Positions 1 to 6,569 of a DNA stretch of 64,000 nucleotides are shown one piece after another. The position numbers and the translations under genes are program-made. Source of the stretch: Streptomyces sp. NBC_01498 (lineage in GTDB: Bacteria; Actinomycetota; Actinomycetes; Streptomycetales; Streptomycetaceae); NCBI RefSeq assembly GCF_036327775.1, contig NZ_CP109598.1, positions 6,491,501-6,555,500 on the forward strand. The letters run 5' to 3'. The notes beneath the pieces were generated by a model that ran no database searches, had not been told where the DNA came from, and saw only the letters and a list, made by a program, of their open reading frames with translations. Every line of letters begins with the position of its first letter. Within the stretch, counting starts at the first letter, position 1.

Positions 1-68
1 GGAACGCTGTGAGTTCCGGGCAGCACGCGCGGGCCGCTGCCGCGAGGATCGTGAAGAAGCTGCGGGTC

Positions 69-407
69 TCAGGCGGTGGCCGTCGGGTCTGCCGGTGCGG
101 CGGTGCGCCGGTGTTCGGCGTTGATGCGCAGGGCTTCCTCAAGCTGGTCTTCGAGGACGACGATGCGGCAGGCAGCCTCAATAGGGGTGCCCTGGTCGAC
201 GAGTTCCCGGGCGCGGGCGGCGATGCGCAGCTGATAGCGGGAGTATCGGCGGTGGCCGCCTTCGGAGCGCAGGGGGGTGATGAGGCGGGCTTCGCCGATG
301 GCGCGGAGGAAACTTTGGGTGGTGCCGAGCATCTCGGCGGCCCGGCCCATCGTGTAGGCGGGGTAGTCGTCGTCATCCAGACGGCTGAACGAGTCGTCTG
401 CTGTCAT
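69..407 (-). CDS. MerR-like (BldC-type) small helix-turn-helix regulator
   Basis: A 112-residue DNA-binding protein with an N-terminal MerR-type winged helix-turn-helix (about residues 12-50, containing YTMGRAAEMLGTT and GGHRRYS) and a C-terminal helical stretch rich in Glu and Arg that could dimerise. No effector-binding domain follows, so it belongs with the short MerR/BldC-like regulators common next to cold-shock genes in streptomycetes. A GTG 6 nt upstream is possible, but AGAGG stands 5 nt before the ATG at 407, which decides the start. It is preceded by a perfect 32-bp palindrome. Its target is not evident; the gene normally expected upstream is not recognisable here. Confidence 0.85.
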   Translation of the reverse strand: MTADDSFSRLDDDDYPAYTMGRAAEMLGTTQSFLRAIGEARLITPLRSEGGHRRYSRYQLRIAARARELVDQGTPIEAACRIVVLEDQLEEALRINAEHRRTAAPADPTATA

Positions 408-1655
408 TTGCACCTCTCTGCGGAACGCGTTGGAGGGGCCTTGGTGCCGTACGGCACCAAGGCCCCGAAGGAACTGCTACACCATCTGCCGACCTTGTTC
501 CTGCGTCGGCCTTCTGTGTCCGCACGGCCGTCCGGGAGAGGACGGGGAATGCGGGGATCGCGGTTGCTTGACCGGAGACCACCTCACTATCGATGTCCTG
601 CGGTACCCGGGCTCACTGACTCCACCCGGGCGATCCTGATGGCGCTCGCCTCCTTCGTTTCTTCCCTCTGGGATCAATCACTTACCTACTGCTGCACTGC
701 GCACTGCTCTTACTTCTGGTGATACGAACTGCTGGTGACCTGAGTAAGCGCCACTCTCCGGCAGCCAGCCCCGTCGCCCGTCGTGCGTCTGCTCTGGCTT
801 GGAACCCCACTGCCGAACCTCCCGGCACGCGCGCCCGCAGCCGACGCCTTTACCGAGGAACCACTGACACCGCACTGCTGTCTGCGTGTACTGCGATACC
901 GCTGTGGCGGCCCCTGAATCTGCGGGCCACCCGGTCCGGCCGTCAGTCCCGTCACCGTCCTGCAACCGCTCTGGCTTCGGAACTCCACCACCGCACCGAC
1001 CTGCGAACTGCAACTTCCTTACTGCTGCCCGGCAGTTCGTCTCTGCCAGGCCCTGCTGTCTCTCTGGGCTACGAGAGAAACCATAACCACACCACCGCCC
1101 AATGTCTACTCCGGCCGACACAGATTTTCGCGCGTTCGACGAGGAGACAGTCGGCCACGAACAGCCACGCGGGCAGGCGCGCGGTCGCCATCGCCCGAGC
1201 CAGGCGGCGCCCCGGGGGATCGTTGCCTCTGGTCGCCGGGAGACCGTGCCGGGCAGGTTTCCCTGTTCGTGTCGGGCGGCGGGCCGGCAGGCGTGGGCCT
1301 GAGGTGTGACCTCTGGTACTTCAGGTTTCGAGGGGTGGGCCTATGCGCGAGATGACGCAAGGTGAATCGGCGGGTCGCGGGGTGACCGGTTGTCGGCGCG
1401 ACTGTTCTTCGCGTCGGCCTCCACGCTGTCGGCTCGGTGCTCGCGGTGCGGCGTCGACGCCCGCCTACGTGTCGGCGCCCGCCGGTTCCTCGGGTTGGGC
1501 CCACGGGCGCCTGGAGAAGGCGGCATTGAGCTCGATTTACGGCGCCCGGTAATGAAGCGCGTTCAGGCGGTTTCATGTGGATCGGTCGACGTCGCCAGAA
1601 GCCGGGGTCCGGCTCCAGGTTCTTCTTGCGATGTGCCCCTCGGGTGGCGGACCGC
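408..1655. other. 1.25-kb gene-poor stretch with diverged repeats
   Basis: No open frame here has convincing protein character. The stretch holds the perfect palindrome at 435-466 and a diverged repeat in which GCTCTGGCTT followed by GGAACCCCAC (791-810) recurs as a near copy at 968-988. Short ACTGCTG-type units recur around 680-720, 870-880 and 1015-1030. The part from 1300 to 1655 shows nothing I recognise. It may be decayed coding DNA or an untranslated region upstream of the MerR-like gene. Confidence 0.5.
435..466. promoter_or_regulatory. perfect 32-bp palindrome upstream of the MerR-like gene
   Basis: GGGGCCTTGGTGCCGT is followed directly by its exact reverse complement, centred between 450 and 451. 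It lies 28 nt upstream of the MerR-like start codon, within the probable 5' leader. As RNA it would fold into a hairpin of up to about 14 bp. There is no U-tract on either side, so it could be an operator, an attenuator, or the terminator of a lost upstream gene read on the minus strand. Confidence 0.7.
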
Positions 1656-2411
1656 CTACTTCGCTGGCACTTCGGCATGGGGACCGCTGGGACGCGTGTG
1701 TGGGTGCATTCGCTGTCCGAGTGCGTCGGATGCGGCCCTTGTGAGGTTCTTGTCCGCCTCTGCGATGAACTGATTGAACAGGGCGACCGCTTCAGGCCCG
1801 GCACCTTCCGGGGAACCGGCGTCGAACGGCGGCTTCGGGTCGTATTCCATAGCGAGCTGGGAGAACTTCGCCGCCTGTTCGCCGAGAAGGTGGGCGACAA
1901 GTGTGAGGCCGAAATCGATGCCGGCGGTCACACCACCCCCGGAGAACCTGTTCCGATCGACGCAGACGCGTTCCGTCGATACCTCGACGCCCAGCTGTGC
2001 CAGCTGGGCGCGTGTGGACCAGTGAGTCGCCGCACGATAGCCGTCGAGCAGCCCCGCGGCGGCGAGGACGATTGATCCGGTGCAGACCGAGGTGATGTAC
2101 GAGGCCCTCGCACCGCGGTCAGCGAGGAATGCGATGGTCTTGTTGTCGAGCATCGGGCCCTCGACAAACCCTCCGGGCACGAACAGGACGTCCAGCTGGG
2201 AGGGACAGTCGTCGAATGTCGTGGTCGGTGCGATGGCGATCCCGCTGTCGGTGAGAACCGGTTCGAGGGTTTCGGCGACCAGGTGGCAATTCATGCCCGC
2301 GCCTGCGAAGGCCGTGTGCGGACCGATGAAATCGAGTGCGGTGTGACCGTTGAAGAGAAGCATGGCGACTTGGAGTGGCCGCGCAGGTTCTGGAGTTGCT
2401 TCGTGGCTCAT
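1656..2411 (-). CDS. DJ-1/PfpI family protein (GATase1-like, isonitrile-hydratase-like)
   Basis: A cytoplasmic protein of about 251 residues with the DJ-1/PfpI fold: the N-terminal segment VAMLLFNGHTALDFIGP, the loop DVLFVPGGF, and the nucleophile-elbow segment SVCTGSIVLAAAGLLDG containing the expected reactive Cys. ATHWSTR downstream is typical of the GlxA/InhA-like branch. The C-terminal 35 residues look disordered. Start choice is weak: the ATG at 2411 is preferred, with an in-frame GTG at 2441, and neither has a good ribosome-binding site. It is divergent from an AraC regulator that carries the same fold, a common arrangement in which the regulator controls the enzyme. The substrate is unknown. 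Confidence 0.85.
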   Translation of the reverse strand: MSHEATPEPARPLQVAMLLFNGHTALDFIGPHTAFAGAGMNCHLVAETLEPVLTDSGIAIAPTTTFDDCPSQLDVLFVPGGFVEGPMLDNKTIAFLADRGARASYITSVCTGSIVLAAAGLLDGYRAATHWSTRAQLAQLGVEVSTERVCVDRNRFSGGGVTAGIDFGLTLVAHLLGEQAAKFSQLAMEYDPKPPFDAGSPEGAGPEAVALFNQFIAEADKNLTRAASDALGQRMHPHTRPSGPHAEVPAK

Positions 2412-2482
2412 GAGAATCACGGTAATGATCGCCGCACTCACAATCGAGTGGCAGTTCTGACAACATGTGCTATTTTCCCGCC

Positions 2483-3439
2483 ATGGTATCTCCCGCGCGC
2501 CCCGACACGGCGGTCAGAAACGTCGCTGTCCTGGCCTTGAACGGCGTCGTGACCTTCGACCTCGGCGTCCCGCTCCTGGTCTTCGGTGCCCTGCCCGACC
2601 GGTACCGCATCACCGTGTGCGCGCCCGAACCGGGACCAGTGCCCACGTTCGACGGCTTTTCCCTCGGCGCGGAACGCGGACTCGAGGAGCTGGACCGCTG
2701 CCACACCCTGGTCGTGCCCGGGTACGACCTGGACAGGCCGCTTCCGACTGCTGCTCTCCTGGCGCTGCGCAGGGCCCACACCGCCGGCGTCAGGATGGTG
2801 TCCATCTGTTCGGGAGTTTTCGCCCTGGCCGAGGCCGGCCTGCTCAACGGGCTCACCGTCACTACGCACTGGCGCGCAGCGGATCACCTGGCCAGGGGAT
2901 ATCCGGACGTGACGGTGGCCCCTGACGTGCTCTACTTCGACCACGGCCAGATCCTGACCTCGGCCGGCGCGTCCGCGGGAATCGACCTCTGCCTTCACAT
3001 CGTCCGCCGTGACCACGGTGCGGCCACCGCGAACGCCGCGGCCAGACTTGCGGTGGCCGCACCGCACCGGGTCGGGGGCCAGAGCCAGTACATCAAGCGA
3101 TCCATACCTCACACGTCCGGTCAGTCGCTCACCCGGACCCGGGATTGGGCACTGCGTCATCTCAGCGAGGAACTGCCCGTCCGCCGGCTGGCCAAGCATG
3201 CGGGCCTTTCTGAGCGCACGTTCGCGCGCCGCTTCGTAGAAGAGGCGGGAGTCTCACCGACACAGTGGCTGCTGACCGCCCGGATCGATCTCGCCAAACA
3301 TCTTCTCGAATCCTGCGATCACAGCATCGACGAAGTGGCCCGGCGTGCCGGGCTAGGCACCGCCGCCAATCTCCGTGCCCGCTTCCGTAAAGCCACTGCC
3401 ACCAGTCCGACCGCTTATCGGAAGACCTTCGGCCGGTAA
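2483..3439 (+). CDS. GlxA-family AraC transcriptional regulator with DJ-1-like sensor domain
   Basis: A 318-residue regulator. Residues about 10-185 form a DJ-1/PfpI-like domain (NVAVLALNGVVTFDLGVP, then SICSGVFALAEAGLLNG and TTHWRAADHLA). Residues about 220-318 form the AraC double helix-turn-helix (LRHLSEELPVRRLAKHAG, RIDLAKHLLESCDHSID and the family ending SPTAYRKTFGR). The ATG at 2483 fits the family N-terminus better than the ATG at 2465. The gene diverges from a DJ-1/PfpI gene across a short intergenic gap, so autoregulation and control of that neighbour are likely. The ligand is not predictable. Confidence 0.9.
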   Translation: MVSPARPDTAVRNVAVLALNGVVTFDLGVPLLVFGALPDRYRITVCAPEPGPVPTFDGFSLGAERGLEELDRCHTLVVPGYDLDRPLPTAALLALRRAHTAGVRMVSICSGVFALAEAGLLNGLTVTTHWRAADHLARGYPDVTVAPDVLYFDHGQILTSAGASAGIDLCLHIVRRDHGAATANAAARLAVAAPHRVGGQSQYIKRSIPHTSGQSLTRTRDWALRHLSEELPVRRLAKHAGLSERTFARRFVEEAGVSPTQWLLTARIDLAKHLLESCDHSIDEVARRAGLGTAANLRARFRKATATSPTAYRKTFGR

Positions 3440-3469
3440 GTTCATGCCGGGGCAATCACGACGGTCAGG

Positions 3470-3838
3470 TTAAGGCCCGACGGCGACGAAGATGCGATGG
3501 GCCGTGACGTCAGTGTTGTTGAACAGGCGGATGAAACCAAACCTGCTGACTTCAGGTGCGTTGCGGCGGAAGAAGCCCTATTCGTGTCCGCGGTGGAAGT
3601 CAGCGGCGTGGTCGCCGCGGGTGCCGGCGTAGAGACCGGGGCCGTACAGGTAGGGCATGCGATCGTTCGGCGCGAACGCATGCGTTTCCTGCCAGGGGAG
3701 TTGCTGCTGCCAGCTGCGGAAGATCCGATGAACTCGTCCCAGCTCATGCCTTCCGGGCGCGCGACATCGAACGCCCGACTGGAGAGATCGCTGCCGGCCT
3801 GGGCGACTGCCAACGCAGCAACGTGGCGCGCGCGTCAA
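3470..3838 (-). pseudogene. remnant of an unidentified gene with in-frame TAG
   Basis: One minus-strand frame reads as ordinary protein (QQQLPWQETHAFAPNDRMP, YLYGPGLYAGTRGDHAADF) up to a TAG at 3578-3580. The same frame then continues with FIRLFNNTDVTAHRIFVA to a TAA at 3470. Codon bias and composition continue across the stop, so I read it as a real 3' end broken by a nonsense mutation. A neighbouring frame near 3740-3790 reads PEGMSWDEFIGSS, which suggests a frameshift further upstream. I do not recognise the family. Confidence 0.6.
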
Positions 3839-3882
3839 CCGGCTGGATTGTCTGGTTTCCTACTGCCCGAGCCGGCGGGTGC

Positions 3883-4080
3883 TCAGGGCTCCTTGCGAAA
3901 AGAAGTCTTCAGGCGGCGCCACCAAATGATGCCGCGGCCGAGGGTGAGGAAAGCTTCGCGGATCTTCCGGCGGGTGCGCAGGCGGCGGGACCAGCGCGGG
4001 AGGGTGAAGACGGCAGACGGCCCTGTAGACACCCCTGGTCCCTCTGGACGCCGAGGTTCGCACCGTCCGACTGTTCGCCT
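3883..4080 (-). pseudogene. IS5-family transposase C-terminal remnant (copy 1)
   Basis: The minus strand reads LPRWSRRLRTRRKIREAF followed by IIWWRRLKTS, the signature end of IS5-family transposases (usually LHWFRRLRIRWEIRDDIHEAF and IICWRRL). A small deletion has removed the RDDLH segment, and the upstream LGVQR (intact form LGVHR) is in another frame. Only about 65 codons remain and no terminal inverted repeats are apparent. A closely similar copy lies at 5646-5986 in the same orientation. Confidence 0.75.
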
Positions 4081-4195
4081 CGATGCTCACCCACACCTGC
4101 GATGCTCACCCACACCACGGTCACGCCGCTGGTGGCGGTGTTCTTGCTTCTGCTGTGCGATGTCGCCGCCGGCCTCACCCCTCGGGGCCGTCCGG

Positions 4196-4645
4196 CTAAT
4201 AGCTTCCTTCGGCGTCCAGCTGGCGCAAGAGTCCGCGATTGTCGACGCGCACCCACTCCTCGACGAGGCGTCCCCGGTCGTCGAAGCGGAAGATATTGAT
4301 CAGGTCGAACACGACGCGTTTGCCGTTGGGCGGCAGCGGGCCGACCGGTGACTGGGTGAACTCACGGGCGAATGTGCCTTCGATCCACGTCTGGCAGGCC
4401 AGGTGGTCACCTTCGGCCACCACGATGCCGCGCCGTATCGACCGGTCGTCGAATGCCTCGCGCACCGACGCGAAGTAGTCGTTGAGCCCGGCGAAGTCGG
4501 ACTCGAAGCCGTCCGGCCCGTGGAAGCGGAACTTCTCGGTGTCGAAGTACGTCGAGGCCTCGTCCGGGTCCTCGCCCGACACCTCCAGTTCGCCGGCCCG
4601 GACCAGGCGGGCCACGAGTTCGTCACGAGTGAATTGCTGTGTCAT
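4196..4645 (-). CDS. SnoaL-like / NTF2-fold protein
   Basis: A 149-residue single-domain protein with SnoaL/NTF2 character: an N-terminal helix (TRDELVARLVRAGELEV), the segment YFDTEKFRFHGPDGFESDF, and the strand-rich second half with TWIEGTFAREF and VFDLINIFRFDDRGRLVEEW. Members are cyclases, isomerases or simple binding proteins, and sequence alone does not assign a reaction. The ATG at 4645 matches family starts; an upstream in-frame start at 4717 would run into the LysR promoter region. It diverges from the LysR gene and is probably its target. The pair lies between two IS5-family relics. Confidence 0.85.
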   Translation of the reverse strand: MTQQFTRDELVARLVRAGELEVSGEDPDEASTYFDTEKFRFHGPDGFESDFAGLNDYFASVREAFDDRSIRRGIVVAEGDHLACQTWIEGTFAREFTQSPVGPLPPNGKRVVFDLINIFRFDDRGRLVEEWVRVDNRGLLRQLDAEGSY

Positions 4646-4731
4646 GCCACCAGCCTGCCCGCCCCCGGTCATGCGGTCAAACGATGATTCGGCACCATTT
4701 CCATGACAGAAGCGCATGTTAGGTTCGGGTC

Positions 4732-5649
4732 ATGGCAGAGTTCACCCTCACTGGCTTCCGCGTCGTTCACCAGGTCGCCACCGCGGGATCGTTCACCCGG
4801 GCCGCCGAGATGCTCGGTTACACACAGTCGGGCGTCTCCCGCCAGGTCGCCGCCATGGAGGCGGCAGCCGGAGCGCCGATCTTCGACCGCACACGACGCG
4901 GCGTAGCGCTCACACCGGCAGGCCAGGTGCTCGTCCGCCGCGCGACGGAGGTTCTCGCCGACGTGGCGGCGACCGAGCTGGAGCTCGCCGGCCTGCGTGA
5001 CCGGCTCGCGGGGCGTCTCACGATCGGCGCCTACCCCACCGCCGCCATGGCATTGGTCCCGCGAGCGATGGCGCAGGTGACCTCCGGCCATCCAGGTCTC
5101 GCCGTGCTCCTGGAGGAGGCCGCTACGCCCGCCCTGCTCCGGCGGCTACGGACGGGCCGGCTGGACATGGTGGTCATCGGGGTCGGCCACGGCCTGCCGG
5201 ACTACGACCTGAGCGAACTCCGGCAGACCACCGTGCTCCAAGGCGATCTTCTGGTGGTCGTCCCGGACACGCACCGGTTCGCGGGCCACGCCGGCATCAC
5301 CGTGCCGGACCTGGCCCAGGAGCACTGGATCGCCGGGGACGGCGCGGCGGGTGAGCCGCAGTTCGGAGCCTGGCCGACCCTGTCGGACCCCCACATCGCC
5401 CACACCGCGCGCAGCTGGTCGACACGCCTCAGCATGGTCGCGGCCGGACTGGGCATCACAGTCATCCCCGACCTGGCCGTACCGGCCCTGCCGACGGGCG
5501 TACGAGCCGTGGCCGTCACCGACACCTACTGGCCCGGCCGCGCGACCGTCGCCGTGACCCGGCCGCACCCTTCCGCTCAGACACGGGCGATGGTGACAGC
5601 CCTGCGGAACCAGGCTGCCCGCCTGCGGGAACCGCCTGAGGACTCCTAG
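4732..5649 (+). CDS. LysR-family transcriptional regulator
   Basis: A 305-residue LTTR. The helix-turn-helix occupies residues about 3-62 (FRVVHQVATAGSFTRAAEML, TQSGVSRQVAAMEAAAGAP, LTPAGQVLV), followed by a linker helix and a periplasmic-binding-protein-like effector domain from about residue 90. The 86-bp gap to the divergent SnoaL-like gene should contain its operator. Its TAG stop overlaps the stop codon of the transposase relic on the opposite strand (CTAG at 5646-5649), so the last residues (PPEDS) may derive from the mobile-element end. Confidence 0.92.
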   Translation: MAEFTLTGFRVVHQVATAGSFTRAAEMLGYTQSGVSRQVAAMEAAAGAPIFDRTRRGVALTPAGQVLVRRATEVLADVAATELELAGLRDRLAGRLTIGAYPTAAMALVPRAMAQVTSGHPGLAVLLEEAATPALLRRLRTGRLDMVVIGVGHGLPDYDLSELRQTTVLQGDLLVVVPDTHRFAGHAGITVPDLAQEHWIAGDGAAGEPQFGAWPTLSDPHIAHTARSWSTRLSMVAAGLGITVIPDLAVPALPTGVRAVAVTDTYWPGRATVAVTRPHPSAQTRAMVTALRNQAARLREPPEDS

Positions 5650-5986
5650 CAAGCAAAGGTCTTCAGGTGGCGTCGGCAGATGATGGCGCAGCCGAGGGCG
5701 AGGAAGGCTTCGTGGAGGTCGTCGCGGATCTCCCGGCGGGTGCGCGGACGGCGGAACCAGTGCGGGAGCGCGAAGGCGGCTTCGACGACGGAGCGGTGGA
5801 CGCCCAGGCCGGAGCCTGCTCGGTCCCGCGGCGAGCGATGACCGGTCGGACGCCCAGTTCGCGGCGGTAGGAGTCGTACTCGTAGCCGCGGCCGGCGTAC
5901 AGAGCGGTAGGGCGTCGGCGGGGACGCCCGCGCTCGCCTCTGACGGGCGGCACGGCTTGGACCAGGGGTATGAGCTGGGTGACGTC
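5646..5986 (-). pseudogene. IS5-family transposase 3' remnant (copy 2)
   Basis: The minus strand carries the DDE-domain end of an IS5-family transposase: DVTQLIPLVQAVPPVRGERG, YAGRGYEYDSYRRELGV, PVIARRG, then in another frame SGLGVHRSVVEAAF, HWFRRPRTRREIRDDLHEAF and IICRRHLKTF before a TAG. A 1-nt deletion near 5815 separates the two frames. The N-terminal half of the transposase is missing. The 5' edge (about 5986) is fused in frame to an unrelated streptomycete gene. It is the better-preserved relative of the relic at 3883-4080. Confidence 0.82.
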
Positions 5987-6454
5987 GGCTTCCAGGGTGG
6001 TCAGCTCGTTCGCGAGAGGGGGCGCGCTCCGGCAGTCGATGTCATGGACCATGCTCTGCCCTTTACGTTCACCCGGCACCACCGTCCACCCGGAAGCGCC
6101 CGCTGGAGGCTGCGCGGGAAGCCTGTGTGTCACGACGGTGGGCACGTCCACACCGCTGATCGGCCGGAGTTGGTCGGCGGTGAGCCACACCGGATACTCG
6201 GCCGCCTCGACGCCCTCCCGTTTCGTCACCCAAGCGGGCACACCGATGAGATGGCGCCACTGCGAAACGTCCGCAGCTGACTGCCTCCCATCCAGACGGA
6301 CCCGGACCGTCTGCGCATCGGGGAGCACGAGCATGATCCCGGCCAGGCGCCCGGCCGGAGGGCGAACGAGCCACGAGTCACGAGCCTGCGGGCCGCCTGC
6401 TCCGAAAATCTTCCGGAGCCGAAGCGGATCCCGGGCCGCCGTCTCCGCCGTCAC
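5987..6454 (-). pseudogene. truncated Streptomyces hypothetical protein (DUF6233-like) fused to IS relic
   Basis: An uninterrupted coding stretch reading DPLRLRKI, QSAADVSQWRHLIGVPAW, AEYPVWLTADQLRPISGVD, GWTVVPGERKGQ and VHDIDC. These phrases resemble small streptomycete proteins of the DUF6233 type, although that assignment is from memory and unverified. After ELTTLEA the frame runs directly into transposase sequence (DVTQL), so the natural C-terminus is gone. No good start exists: the GTG at 6454 lacks a ribosome-binding site and is only a boundary. It is probably a relic of insertion plus deletion. Confidence 0.55.
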
Positions 6455-6569
6455 GGCACGAGCGGCTAGGTGTATCGAGAACAGATCCGGGACAGTCAGG
6501 AGGCTCGGGTGGCCGAGGCCCGGTGAGGGCGCCCGTCGCGCGGTTCCCGGCGCGATCAGGTAGTCAGGA

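Noticed and set aside
1106..1900. 264-codon minus-strand frame upstream of the DJ-1 gene end
   Set aside because: Arg/Thr/Pro-rich with no fold; the right part lies over the real DJ-1 gene in another frame.
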